64,000 nucleotides of DNA. Origin: a bacterium. GTDB lineage: Bacteria > Bacillota_A > Clostridia > Lachnospirales > Lachnospiraceae. The DNA lies in NCBI GenBank assembly GCA_004562915.1, contig SFQZ01000001.1, forward strand, positions 1 through 64,000, read 5' to 3'. The notes under the pieces were generated by a model. The model ran no database searches and was not told the origin of the DNA. It saw only the letters and a program-made list of their open reading frames with translations. Positions 7,581-16,780 of the stretch are shown piece by piece (position 1 is the first letter of the stretch; the number at the start of each line of letters is the position of its first letter). Both the position numbers and the translations under genes were made by a program.

Positions 7581-9101
7581 TTACTTTTCTTCCTTCAAAT
7601 ATTCCTTTGCATCCTTAAAAAAGCTGGCCACTATCAATAAGATGATAAATCCAATCGGAAAAGCTGCAATCAGTGACACCGACTGAAGATTATACATGGA
7701 ATTTTCAGCAAAAATCAATGCGATCGGAAACAGAATAAACATAATTGCCCAAAAGGTCCTGATTCTTTTATCCGGCTCGGTATCTACGGATAACTTCTTA
7801 TAAGAATAGGAAGATACCACCATGGTGATAGAATCAAAAGTCGTAGAGTAAAATGCAATCATAGTCACAACAAGCAGTAACAGCCCCAGCTTTGTCAGCG
7901 GAAGTGTGTCAAATATTTTCAGGATTGCCTCAGAATAAGCTCCCCCTTCCGCAATAAATCCGGAAATATCCAGTCCGTGCTTCATCTGCTGCGCCAGTCC
8001 ATAATTTCCAAGGATAATAAAGGAGGTAAATGTTCCTGCCAGCCCCCAGCCGTAACCACCGAGAATCGTATTTTTAATGGTTCGTCCTTTACTTATGATT
8101 CCGATAAAAAATGGAGTTGCAACGCACCACACCATCCAGTACGCCCAATAATAAATGGTCCAGTTCTGTGGAAATGATGTTTCCCGCAGTGGATCCATCC
8201 ATGTACTCATTCCGATAAAATTCTGTACAAGATTTCCCAATGCTGAAAAACCTGTTTCCAGAATATACGTAGTCTCCCCACCCCCGATCAGAAAATAAAT
8301 CAGCAGCGCAAAGAACAGGTAAGTACAGCCGGAAGCAAGTCTGGAGATGCCTTTCATCCCGAACCATACCGTCAACGTATAGACAAATGCTATTAAAAGA
8401 AGAAGTCCTATGGTCAGTCCAACACCATCCTGAAACCCAAACACTCGACTAAGTGCGGCGGAGAGCAGAGGTGTTGCCAGAGAAAATGTAGTTGCTGTTC
8501 CAGCAATCAATGCGAATATGGCAAGTAAGTCAATCAATTTTCCCCATACTCCATCTACCTTTGCACCCAGAATCGGTCTGCATGCTTCTGAAAATTTTTG
8601 TTTTTCACGCCCTCTCACATGAAGCATAAAACCAAAAGCCACCGCCAGGACTATGTAAAAACTCCATGCAATCGGTCCCCAATGAAATAATGGGTAAGTA
8701 GATGCCCATTTTTGAATACCTCCCATAGTTTCAATATGAGGTTCATTGGCATACAGCGCCCATTCACAAAGAGAGTAAAATAAGATATCTGCTGCCATTG
8801 TGGAGGTAAAAATCATAGTGCCCCACTGAAAAGAAGAATATTGGGGGTTGTCCGTATTTCCCAGTTTGATGCTTCCATATTTTGAAAAAGCCATATAAAG
8901 AGTACAAATAAAAATCCCTGTTCCCAAAAGAGCATAATAGATACCGCATTCATCTCCCAGAAATCCTCTGATCTGCTGTAACACAATAGAGGATTCTCCC
9001 GGCAGAATCATAAAAATAATGCAGAGTGCCACAACACCGATCAATGGAACAATGGTAGAAAACCAGTCAATTTGTTCTCTCAAATCCTTTTTTTCTTTCA
9101 T
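7581..9101 (-). CDS. BCCT-family choline/betaine/carnitine transporter
   Basis: This 506-residue polytopic membrane protein has about 12 helices. It carries the BCCT signature region 'MIFTSTMAADILFYSLCEWALY' and 'WAYWMVWCVATPFFIGIISKGRTIK'. It probably imports choline or a related quaternary amine with Na+ or H+. It starts six bases after the stop codon of the LicC-LicA fusion gene, whose last codons carry its AGGAG site, so the two are translationally linked. This makes choline the most likely substrate. Confidence 0.9.
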   Translation of the reverse strand: MKEKKDLREQIDWFSTIVPLIGVVALCIIFMILPGESSIVLQQIRGFLGDECGIYYALLGTGIFICTLYMAFSKYGSIKLGNTDNPQYSSFQWGTMIFTSTMAADILFYSLCEWALYANEPHIETMGGIQKWASTYPLFHWGPIAWSFYIVLAVAFGFMLHVRGREKQKFSEACRPILGAKVDGVWGKLIDLLAIFALIAGTATTFSLATPLLSAALSRVFGFQDGVGLTIGLLLLIAFVYTLTVWFGMKGISRLASGCTYLFFALLIYFLIGGGETTYILETGFSALGNLVQNFIGMSTWMDPLRETSFPQNWTIYYWAYWMVWCVATPFFIGIISKGRTIKNTILGGYGWGLAGTFTSFIILGNYGLAQQMKHGLDISGFIAEGGAYSEAILKIFDTLPLTKLGLLLLVVTMIAFYSTTFDSITMVVSSYSYKKLSVDTEPDKRIRTFWAIMFILFPIALIFAENSMYNLQSVSLIAAFPIGFIILLIVASFFKDAKEYLKEEK

Positions 9102-9104
9102 AAT

Positions 9105-10871
9105 CTACTCCTGTATTTTATCGATTTCTTTTCTTGCATATCGGTAATACTCTTTCGCATAACGATACTGCCGCAAAGAATATTCTCCAAATTCTACTCC
9201 CTGCTGATGCTTAAACTCACACCAGTTACTCCACAGAAGTCCGCAGACTGCAATGTAACAATATATTTTAACCCGTACACTTTGCGGACATCCCTCCGGA
9301 TAATACGCATCAATCAGTGCATCCACCTGTTCCTTTTCATACATGGAATATATGGCAAACATAGCGATATCCACATCTGTATCCTGCATTCCTGCGTATT
9401 CCCAGTCGATCAGTCGAATCTCCGGTTCTCCATTGTCCAGAGTTCTGATCAGGAAATTATCCGGCACAGAATCAATATGACACAGCGCCAGGTTTTTAGG
9501 CTGACTGTCCACGTAGGCCTTCAGTTCATAGACTTTTTCTTTCGTCTGCCGGTAATCCCGATAACAGGATGACTGTCCATTCCACAGGCTTTCATAAAAC
9601 TCAATATTTCCAAAAATATCAAAGGTATGTTCTACTTTCGCTCCTGAATGATGAAATTGTCTTAGTATTTTCATACATTCCCTGACTTCTTCAAAATTGT
9701 ACGGATCACAGCAATGGGTATCCGGTACAAATTCTGTGATCTTGTATCCATTGTCCGGATTAAAATACCGGATATCATCACTCAGTCTCAAGTCCTTGAT
9801 TGCCTCATATACCTGATACTCCTGTTTTCGGTTAATCAGCTGCTCCGTTCCCTCACCAGGAATTCTCATGATATAACGCTGATTTCGGTTCACAAAAAAG
9901 AACGAACGGTTGGTCATTCCTTTTTTCAGCATCTCAATCTCTGTGATTTCCTCCACCTTACATTCCAACACATCAGCAATCAGTTTCAGGATATCGGATT
10001 CCAGATTTCTGGAGTTTTTATCCATTTCCCGCAACTGCTCATAGGTATTGATTTCATATATCTGCGTATATGGTTTTACCCTGGCCCAGATTTTCATTTT
10101 TCCCCGTTCCATCAAAGCACCTTCCCAGAAAGAACCGGCGCAGGATTTTTTTCGGTCCATATCCAGAAGTCTGCTGCAAAGCCATTTGCTGTCTTCCCGG
10201 GTAATATAAGAAATACCAATCATTGTATTTCCTTTTTCTTCCGCTCCCACTTCTACCAGTTCCAGTTTCCGGTTTACTCGCACTTCGCTCTCTTCCACCA
10301 TCTGATCCGTGACCATATACCAGGAATACAACTCATTTTCAGAAAATGGATTTTTTTTACACCAGATATCACAGGGAATAATATAAGTATTTCCAATACG
10401 ATTTGCCGCTAATGCCATGGAATGAAGATTGTTTTTTTCTGCATATTCCCGATTTACCAGAAATTTTACCCCATACTGATCGATCAGATATTCATAGGAT
10501 TCTTTCATAAATCCCACCACAATCGTTATATCTTCAATTCCCGCTTCCTTCAGCTGTCTGATCTGTCTTTCAATCAAAGGTTCCCCGTGAACCTCCAGAA
10601 GTCCTTTGGGAATCTCTCTATTGATCGGTACCATCCGCATCCCAAAACCTGCCGCCAGGATAATGGCATTTCGCGGTTTACCCTCTTCTCTCTCTATCTG
10701 TGCCTTTTTTGTCAAATCATAGGAACCCGTCAGATATCCCTCTTCCTGAAGCTGTGCCAGAGTCTGATTCACCTTTCCCAGAGAATAACCAGTGGTATCT
10801 GCCAATTCCCTCTGACTTATGTAATGATGATGAAAAAGCGCGTTCATGATATCACACTTTATAATATTCAT
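9105..10871 (-). CDS. HTH-CTP:phosphocholine cytidylyltransferase-choline kinase fusion (LicC-LicA type)
   Basis: This 588-residue protein has three parts. Residues 5-50 form a winged-helix-like segment ('SQRELADTTGYSLGKVNQTL'). Residues 67-290 form a nucleotidyltransferase with 'NAIILAAGFGMRMVP' and 'IPKGLLEVHGEPLIERQI', as in LicC. Residues 305-588 form an APH/choline kinase domain with 'HIDSVPDNFLI' and 'IDWEYAGMQD', as in LicA. Together they would make phosphocholine and CDP-choline for decorating surface glycans or teichoic acids. The ATG at 10871 has AAGGAG 13 bases upstream; an ATG 51 bases earlier is less likely. It sits upstream of the BCCT transporter. Confidence 0.88.
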   Translation of the reverse strand: MNIIKCDIMNALFHHHYISQRELADTTGYSLGKVNQTLAQLQEEGYLTGSYDLTKKAQIEREEGKPRNAIILAAGFGMRMVPINREIPKGLLEVHGEPLIERQIRQLKEAGIEDITIVVGFMKESYEYLIDQYGVKFLVNREYAEKNNLHSMALAANRIGNTYIIPCDIWCKKNPFSENELYSWYMVTDQMVEESEVRVNRKLELVEVGAEEKGNTMIGISYITREDSKWLCSRLLDMDRKKSCAGSFWEGALMERGKMKIWARVKPYTQIYEINTYEQLREMDKNSRNLESDILKLIADVLECKVEEITEIEMLKKGMTNRSFFFVNRNQRYIMRIPGEGTEQLINRKQEYQVYEAIKDLRLSDDIRYFNPDNGYKITEFVPDTHCCDPYNFEEVRECMKILRQFHHSGAKVEHTFDIFGNIEFYESLWNGQSSCYRDYRQTKEKVYELKAYVDSQPKNLALCHIDSVPDNFLIRTLDNGEPEIRLIDWEYAGMQDTDVDIAMFAIYSMYEKEQVDALIDAYYPEGCPQSVRVKIYCYIAVCGLLWSNWCEFKHQQGVEFGEYSLRQYRYAKEYYRYARKEIDKIQE

Positions 10872-10957
10872 GTAATTTATTTTTCTCCTTTTCGTGAACA
10901 TCTGGCTATACTTTATACCCAAATTCTGGTTTTGTCAATCCTGATTCCCCGAAAATT

Positions 10958-11884
10958 CTATTTTGTATCGTAGCGGTAGCCAAATTTGGCAGCTATTTCT
11001 TCATAATTCGGTACCGGAACCCCATACTTATGTCCCATCCGTACCATTTCAAAGATCAACCCATCCATTTCTGTTCTTCCGCCTTTTTTCAGATCTTTCT
11101 GCATGGAAGCAGTACAGTCACCGGGCAGATCATCCAGAATCTTTACATTTGTCTCCACTACATCTACAGGGAATGGGATTCCCATAGCATTGGCAAGGCT
11201 GTCTATTTCTTTAATGCAGGCAATATACTTATCTCTGATTTCTCCTGATTCCTGCATTTTTCCACAGCTCACATCATAATAGGCACCAACTGCTGCCATC
11301 GGTGACACCATAGCATACTTTTGCAGCGTATCCCGACGTATCTGATCTGTGTAGAGAGGAGTAATTCCTGCATCTTTCAGATCCTGCTCTACCTGATACA
11401 AGACTGGCTCGTCTTTCCTGCCGTCTACCCTTCCATATACGATACGGAAAATATCGCTGCTCATCCTGATTACTCCCGGTTCCTCGATCGCAGCAGAAAT
11501 ATAGACACAGCCATTGAGCACCTGGATACCGGGAAGATCCCGGGAAATCTTTTCCCCGGTTCCATAGATGTTCAGGATTGGAATTACTATTGTATGACTG
11601 TCAGATGCCTTTTGAATCAGAGGGTACACTTCCTCCACAGAATATCCTTTTACACAGAGAAAAATAATATCTGCTTTTTCTGTGTACTCTTCCTCTGACA
11701 TTGCTTTTAACGCTATTTTACACTCTTCTTCATCCTTGCGAATGCGCAGCCCATTTTCACGAATCACACAGAGATTTTTATTTCTCGCAATCAGTGTTAC
11801 CTCTTTTTTTGCGGCTGCCAGAAAGCCTGCGATACTGCCTCCGGTACCTCCGGCACCAATAACCAAATATTTTAATTCTCCCAT
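10958..11884 (-). CDS. Ketopantoate reductase-like NAD(P)-dependent dehydrogenase
   Basis: This 308-residue protein has an N-terminal dinucleotide site 'YLVIGAGGTGGSIAGFLA' (residues 5-22) and the PanE/ApbA C-terminal helical domain, including 'KYAMVSPMAAVGAYYD' (about 192-207) and 'SMQKDLKKGGRTEMDGL'. Family members reduce 2-dehydropantoate to pantoate for CoA synthesis, but many paralogs have other substrates, and there are no pan genes beside it. GGAG nine bases before ATG 11884 fixes the start. It lies between the trp transporter and the choline genes. Confidence 0.85.
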   Translation of the reverse strand: MGELKYLVIGAGGTGGSIAGFLAAAKKEVTLIARNKNLCVIRENGLRIRKDEEECKIALKAMSEEEYTEKADIIFLCVKGYSVEEVYPLIQKASDSHTIVIPILNIYGTGEKISRDLPGIQVLNGCVYISAAIEEPGVIRMSSDIFRIVYGRVDGRKDEPVLYQVEQDLKDAGITPLYTDQIRRDTLQKYAMVSPMAAVGAYYDVSCGKMQESGEIRDKYIACIKEIDSLANAMGIPFPVDVVETNVKILDDLPGDCTASMQKDLKKGGRTEMDGLIFEMVRMGHKYGVPVPNYEEIAAKFGYRYDTK

Positions 11885-11907
11885 GATAATCTTCTCCATT
11901 TTATGTA

Positions 11908-11940
11908 GTTCATCCCGGAGCATAACACTCCGGGATGAAC
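11908..11940 (-). terminator. Strong hairpin after trpZ
   Basis: A perfect 13-bp GC-rich inverted repeat (11908-11920 and 11928-11940) with a 7-base loop lies 22 bases past the trpZ stop codon. No U tract follows, so it may act as an mRNA-stabilising hairpin or a weak terminator. Confidence 0.55.
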
Positions 11941-11962
11941 CGTACTTCTGCTTACTATTCTA

Positions 11963-12763
11963 TTAATTAGATAATAATATCCGATCGTTATCCAAATCAC
12001 GGCCTGTTCCTTCCCGGAACTTTTCCAGAAGATCTTCCACTGTAAGATGTGACCGTTCTTCTCCTTTAACATCCAGAACGATATTTCCGTCAGCCATCAG
12101 GAACGTACGATTTCCCAATTCCAGTGCCTGATGCATGTTATGTGTGATCATCATACAGGTAATCTGATATTCTTCCACAATATCCCGTGTCAGTTTGAGA
12201 ACTTTCTCCGCTGTACCCGGATCAAGAGCTGCCGTATGCTCATCCAGAAGCAGGATTTTGGGCGTTACCATCGTTGCCATCAAAAGAGTCAGTGCCTGCC
12301 TCTGTCCTCCTGACAAAAGTCCCACCGGCTGCGTCATCCGGTCTTCCAGCCCCATATCAAGAAGTCTGAGTTTTTCCCTGAACACTTCTTTATCTTTCTT
12401 TGTAATCCTGCTGAAAGGATTATTCCCTTTACTGGTTCGAAGGTACGCCAGTGCAAGATTTTCTTCTATCGTCATTCCCGGAGCCGTTCCACCCATGGGA
12501 TCCTGAAACAGCCTTCCGATATAACGGCTTCTCTTGTGTTCCGGAACAAATGTAATATCTTTTCCGTCAAGCAGAATGGAACCTTCATCTACATAGAAAG
12601 CACCTGCGATAGCATTGAACAGCGTAGATTTTCCGGCACCGTTGGAACCGATAATTGTAACAAAATCGCCTTTATCCAGATGCAGTGACAAACCGGAAAC
12701 TGCAGTTTTCGCATTGATTGTTCCCGGATTAAAGGTTTTGGAAATATTTTTTATGTCCAGCAT
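11963..12763 (-). CDS. trpZ: ABC transporter ATP-binding protein, tryptophan-type (TrpZ)
   Basis: This 266-residue ATPase has Walker A 'GSNGAGKST' (about 40-48), a Q-loop region 'IGRLFQDPM', signature 'LLSGGQRQAL' (about 146-155), Walker B 'ILLLDEHTAALD' and an H-loop 'MITHNMHQAL'. It energises uptake through the permease encoded immediately upstream (one base between genes). GGAGG eight bases before ATG 12763 supports the start rather than the upstream in-frame ATG. The T-box leader of the operon points to tryptophan as substrate. Confidence 0.88.
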   Translation of the reverse strand: MLDIKNISKTFNPGTINAKTAVSGLSLHLDKGDFVTIIGSNGAGKSTLFNAIAGAFYVDEGSILLDGKDITFVPEHKRSRYIGRLFQDPMGGTAPGMTIEENLALAYLRTSKGNNPFSRITKKDKEVFREKLRLLDMGLEDRMTQPVGLLSGGQRQALTLLMATMVTPKILLLDEHTAALDPGTAEKVLKLTRDIVEEYQITCMMITHNMHQALELGNRTFLMADGNIVLDVKGEERSHLTVEDLLEKFREGTGRDLDNDRILLSN

Positions 12764-12764
12764 A

Positions 12765-13673
12765 TCAATTGCCTCCTTTCCGTCTGGCCGCATACTTCCT
12801 CTTCTGGAACAGCACCCAGCTTTTAATGGTAGGAAACGCAATTGCTACACCAACCACAATCGCCGTGATCAGCTTCAGTCCCTGTACCGGAACCACTTTC
12901 GTATACAGAACGATTGCATAGATAAAACGATAAATGATTGATCCGACTACTGCTGCAATAGCACCTTTTATGATCGTACGACGGCCCAGAACTGTTTCAC
13001 CAATAATCAGACAGGCCAGACCGATTACTACGATACCGGTTCCTCCATTGATATCAGCTGTGTTCTGATACTGTCCCACCATAGCTCCGGACAGAGCTGT
13101 CATCGCATTGGAAACACAAAGCCCTACCGTTATGGTAACCGTAGGATTAATGGAAGAAGACCGCACCATATGAATATTGTTTCCTGTTGCCCGGATAGAA
13201 AGTCCCAGACGAGTTCCCAGGAAAACCACGAGCAGAACCCCCATCAGCATTGTAATTCCGCCTGCAAGAACCGCCTCACTCCAGGCACCGCCGATTCCTG
13301 TCTCTTTAAAGAAAGAAAAAATCGTATCTGTCTTCAGCAGACTAACATTTGAACTCCAACCCATTACCATCAAGTTAATCGTGTACAATCCCGTATTCGT
13401 AACGATACCTGCCAGAATAGGCGGAACACCCAGCCGTGTCTGAAGAAATGCCGTGATAAATCCGGCAGATGCTCCAGCCGCCATAGCCGCCGGAATCGCA
13501 AGAAATGGATGCCCGGCTGCAGCCATCGTCACAGATACGGCTGCTCCGAATACAAAGCAGCCGTCTGTAGTAAGATCCGCAATATCAAGCACACGATAGC
13601 TTAAAAACAATGCCATGGCAACCAGTGCGTAAAGAAAACCCAGTTCAAGTGCAGTTTGTAAAATGTAAAGCAC
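12765..13673 (-). CDS. trpY: ABC transporter permease, tryptophan-type (TrpY)
   Basis: This 302-residue hydrophobic permease of the branched-chain amino acid/unknown-substrate ABC group has about 8-9 membrane helices. It includes the coupling-type segment 'GLSIRATGNNIHMVRSSSINP' (about 150-170). Translation starts at GTG with AGGAGG eight bases upstream. It lies between the binding protein and ATPase genes, forming a complete importer. Confidence 0.87.
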   Translation of the reverse strand: MLYILQTALELGFLYALVAMALFLSYRVLDIADLTTDGCFVFGAAVSVTMAAAGHPFLAIPAAMAAGASAGFITAFLQTRLGVPPILAGIVTNTGLYTINLMVMGWSSNVSLLKTDTIFSFFKETGIGGAWSEAVLAGGITMLMGVLLVVFLGTRLGLSIRATGNNIHMVRSSSINPTVTITVGLCVSNAMTALSGAMVGQYQNTADINGGTGIVVIGLACLIIGETVLGRRTIIKGAIAAVVGSIIYRFIYAIVLYTKVVPVQGLKLITAIVVGVAIAFPTIKSWVLFQKRKYAARRKGGN

Positions 13674-13690
13674 CAGTAGCCCCTCCTTTT

Positions 13691-14776
13691 TTATTCTTCT
13701 GTTGTAGTAACCTCAACAACTTCACCCATATCATTGAATACGGAATAATCAATTCCCAGTGTTGCTGCTGTCTCTGTATTGACAGTGATGATACCGCCGT
13801 CCATCAGATAGTAATCATCCAGATCTGCCATTCCTTCTGTGATTGCTGAGTAAGCCAGATCTGCTGTCTTGGTACCCAGATCTGTATAATTAACACCGCA
13901 GGTAGTAAATGCACCATTTCTTACGAAAGAATCTGCTCCTGTGTAATGAGGGATTCCTGCATTTGCCAGATCTTCATAGATAGCAAGCTCTGCTGCCATG
14001 ATCACATTGTCGGTAGGTGTGAAAATTGCATCTACTTTTTCTGCTGCCAGTGCAGATGCTGCTGCAATGACTTCATCATTGGTAGCTGCTGTCTGCTCTA
14101 TATATTCAATACCTTTTTCATCCAGATATGCTTTTGCATCAGCAATCGGTTTTGTTGAATTTGCTTCAGACAGAGAATACAAAAGACCAACTTTCTTCAC
14201 ATCCGGATTCTGTGCCAACATCATATCCATGATAAAATCAGTATTCAGCGCATCACTGGTTCCTGTCACATAATCAATACCGGTCAGTTCTGCTGCTTCC
14301 GGATCAGAAATCGCCGCATAAACAACAGGTGTCTGTGTCTCTTCCGCACATACTGTCATAACCTGTGCTGCCATAGTCGCAATCGGAACGATGGCATCTA
14401 CGTCATCTGCGATGGCCTGATCACCAATCTGCTTCAGAGTAGTCTGCTCACCCTGGCCGGAATAGATCTCATATTCAATGTTAACTCCATTGTCTGCTGC
14501 GATGGTGTCAAATTCTGCTGCGATTGCATTTGCGATTTCATCCAGAGATGCATGGTCCATCTGTTTTACAATGGCAATTTTATAAGTATCTCCAGATGAT
14601 GCTTCTTCTGTTGCTGCTTCTTCTGTTGTTTCTTCCTGTTCCGTTGTCTCAGCAGCGTCTTCTGTCTTTGTATCTGCTGCGTCAGATGATGTGTCTTCTG
14701 CTTTGCTGCCTCCACATGCACTCATAGATACCAACATACTCATTCCCAATACCATTGCCAATACTTTTTTCTTCAT
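13691..14776 (-). CDS. trpX: ABC transporter substrate-binding lipoprotein, tryptophan-type (TrpX)
   Basis: This 361-residue exported lipoprotein has a signal peptide with lipobox 'VSMSAC' (Cys21), then an acidic Ser/Thr/Glu-rich linker of about 40 residues, then the ABC_sub_bind domain (about 62-350) beginning 'TYKIAIVKQMDHASLDEIANA'. It captures substrate outside the membrane for the TrpY-TrpZ importer. Streptococcal homologs of this operon are known to sit under Trp T-box control, which matches the leader here. AAGGAG precedes ATG by nine bases. Confidence 0.9.
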   Translation of the reverse strand: MKKKVLAMVLGMSMLVSMSACGGSKAEDTSSDAADTKTEDAAETTEQEETTEEAATEEASSGDTYKIAIVKQMDHASLDEIANAIAAEFDTIAADNGVNIEYEIYSGQGEQTTLKQIGDQAIADDVDAIVPIATMAAQVMTVCAEETQTPVVYAAISDPEAAELTGIDYVTGTSDALNTDFIMDMMLAQNPDVKKVGLLYSLSEANSTKPIADAKAYLDEKGIEYIEQTAATNDEVIAAASALAAEKVDAIFTPTDNVIMAAELAIYEDLANAGIPHYTGADSFVRNGAFTTCGVNYTDLGTKTADLAYSAITEGMADLDDYYLMDGGIITVNTETAATLGIDYSVFNDMGEVVEVTTTEE

Positions 14777-14810
14777 AATTCTTTTCTCCTTTTACTGTTT
14801 TATTTTTTCC

Positions 14811-15095
14811 CAAAAACAAAACGAACCGCCTCAAGCTTTTATTTGCTTGAGACGGTAATAAAATCTTATTATCGCGGTACCACTCAATTTGACGAATCGT
14901 CCACTTTCCACGTACTAACATACGCCCCTTATTGATAACGGGTTTGGTTCCCGGCAGTGCCTACTCTTTTCATTTCGGGCTGCCCTCGAAAGGCCATTCA
15001 GCAATAAAATCCATATGGCAATTCCACCATCTGCCACTCTCTGTGATCTCTTTTAAAGCTTACTCTTCTTTCTCGTCGGTTTTGCTTTTGTTGGT
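14811..15095 (-). promoter_or_regulatory. T-box leader with Trp (UGG) specifier
   Basis: On the minus strand the leader carries the T-box core AAATTGAGTGGTACCGCG (14872-14890). A terminator follows, with arms ACCGTCTCAAGC and GCTTGAGGCGGT and then TTCGTTTTG. Upstream is a Stem I with AGAGAG and GATGGTGGAA elements. The specifier-side sequence GAATGGCC puts TGG at 14994-14996 after the usual GAA. Uncharged tRNA-Trp would stabilise the antiterminator and switch on trpXYZ. One caveat is that the base after TGG in the T-box is U, while tRNA-Trp usually has a G discriminator, so a wobble pair is needed. Confidence 0.9.
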
Positions 15096-15098
15096 ATT

Positions 15099-15127
15099 AT
15101 TCTATGCTCATTTACTTTATTTGTCAA
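15099..15127 (-). promoter_or_regulatory. Promoter of the trpXYZ T-box operon
   Basis: On the minus strand TTGACA (15122-15127) lies 17 bases from TAGAAT (15099-15104), just upstream of the T-box Stem I. Confidence 0.8.
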
Positions 15128-15173
15128 CCACTTTACCACAAAAAATTCTTATTTTTAATTCCACTTTTGTATC

Positions 15174-16073
15174 TTATCTGCTGATAGAACAGAACCCGTA
15201 TTCTACTGTTCCCTCTTCCCATGTTCCGGTAATCTGATAGACATACCCGGGTTCTCCATAGAAAGCAAATCCCTCTTCATTCTCTTGAGTTTCCACCAAC
15301 TCCCCTTCCGAGAAAACATCCAGAGAGCGTAGTTCACGCCGTTCCTTTTGGGGCCAGCGTTTCACTTCCACACTCTGAGGATTATATGTGAACACCAATT
15401 CCATCTCTGTCTCTTCCATCAGCTGAATTTCCGTCAAAAGTTCTCCCCAGTCCAGAACATGTGCAGAATCGGCTATCACTGATTCTGACTCACCATCCTC
15501 TTTCTGTACTGTCCACTGATATCCTCCCCTGTTCACAGCTGCCGTCACCAATGCATCTGGCTGTCGGTAATCCACAGACAGCTCCGGCGGCTGTGTCGTG
15601 TCCGGTTCCGGACAAAACTGTTCCAAAAGCTGTTGATATTTTTCAATATATTCCTGATTGGCACTCTCCTGTCTGACCAGCTTTTCAATTCCCGGATACT
15701 GTGCCGGATAGGATCGGGTCATAACCTGATTGCCATATACAAGATATACATCTCCACTGTTCATCTTATCAGCCGGTATTACATCTCCATTTTCATCCAG
15801 AATATCGTCCGGTATGGTACCAAAAAACGGATTGTCGTTTTCAATATCCACAAACAATTCTTCACCTGTATTACTTAATAAAAGAACAGCGGTGAGAACC
15901 TCTTCTTCCGGATTAACAACAGTCCCCGAATTTTCTGTCTGCTGTGCGTTTTCCTTATTCACATCCTGCTGTGCATCATTCTGCTTCTGTGACTCTTTAT
16001 CATCTGCACAGCCGGTTAGCAAAAATGCAGAAAGTATAACAACTATACCTGTTTTCCATGTTATTGATCTCAT
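15174..16073 (-). CDS. Putative secreted lipoprotein of unknown function
   Basis: This 299-residue protein has an N-terminal signal 'ITWKTGIVVILSAFLLTGC', a clear lipobox with acylated Cys22, then a Gln/Asn/Glu-rich linker. The rest looks like a beta-rich extracellular domain with 'GDVYLVYGNQVMTRSYPAQYP' near residues 105-125, somewhat like small lipoproteins of the DUF3221 kind; that resemblance is weak. GGGAG seven bases before ATG supports the start. It is separate from the T-box operon, whose promoter begins just past its stop codon. Confidence 0.75.
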   Translation of the reverse strand: MRSITWKTGIVVILSAFLLTGCADDKESQKQNDAQQDVNKENAQQTENSGTVVNPEEEVLTAVLLLSNTGEELFVDIENDNPFFGTIPDDILDENGDVIPADKMNSGDVYLVYGNQVMTRSYPAQYPGIEKLVRQESANQEYIEKYQQLLEQFCPEPDTTQPPELSVDYRQPDALVTAAVNRGGYQWTVQKEDGESESVIADSAHVLDWGELLTEIQLMEETEMELVFTYNPQSVEVKRWPQKERRELRSLDVFSEGELVETQENEEGFAFYGEPGYVYQITGTWEEGTVEYGFCSISR

Positions 16074-16222
16074 ATTCGTTCTCCCTGAATTTTATGATTA
16101 CAGTGTCAAAAGTCCAAATCCATGACATGCTTGTTTAATCTGGCACAATTATCATACCATACTATATACACACTTTCAAACAGGTAATGTTTTCCAGACT
16201 GTTTTATCTTTTAACAACAAAG

Positions 16223-16243
16223 TGGACTGCCATTCGACAGCCC
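16223..16243 (-). terminator. Hairpin after the coiled-coil gene
   Basis: On the minus strand GGGCTGTC pairs with GGCAGTCC (8 bp, two G-U pairs, 4-base loop), followed by ACTTTGTTGTT. It lies 33 bases past the stop of the gene at 16277-16780. Confidence 0.5.
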
Positions 16244-16276
16244 AGTTATCTTCTGTGTTTCCATTGTGACTTATCC

Positions 16277-16780
16277 TTAGCAAGAATATCCCAACTGTAC
16301 TAATATCATTTGTATTTTATTCTCCAGACTTGTCATCTGCAGACCCATCCCCATAATTTCCTGTTTATGCATAATCTGGATTGATTTATCCAACTTTTCA
16401 TTCAATGAGAGATGACCTTCAGCAATAATTCTTATATTATTATTCATCTGATTATCTACTGTGCTTTGAATCATGGACACTTTCTTATCCATCTTTTTAA
16501 CTTTGCCGTCCAGCTCCGTCACTTTTTCATCCAGTTTCTCTACCTTTTCTCTAAGTTCTGTTACTTTTTTATCCAGATTATCGTACTTTATTTCCAAATT
16601 CGCCATTCTCTCATCAAATTTGGTTTCCACTTTTGTAATTTTTTCTTCCAGCCGAGTTTCTACTCCTGTAATTCTGTCACATATCTTATTTTCCAGTTGT
16701 AACATGCTGGTATCCAATTGAAATATAACTGCTTTAGACACCATCTCAGCCAGTTGATCGAAATCATTTTGTTCAAACAT
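16277..16780 (-). CDS. Coiled-coil protein with heptad repeats
   Basis: This 167-residue protein is predicted to be almost wholly alpha-helical. From about residue 35 to 110 it shows seven-residue repeats with hydrophobic a/d positions, such as 'VTELREKVEKLDEKVTELD', flanked by a short N-terminal region and a C-terminal helix. There is no signal peptide or catalytic motif. Similar coiled-coil ORFs are common in gut Firmicutes without known function. GGAGG eight bases before ATG 16780 fixes the start; the longer upstream reading frame lacks a site. Confidence 0.7.
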   Translation of the reverse strand: MFEQNDFDQLAEMVSKAVIFQLDTSMLQLENKICDRITGVETRLEEKITKVETKFDERMANLEIKYDNLDKKVTELREKVEKLDEKVTELDGKVKKMDKKVSMIQSTVDNQMNNNIRIIAEGHLSLNEKLDKSIQIMHKQEIMGMGLQMTSLENKIQMILVQLGYSC

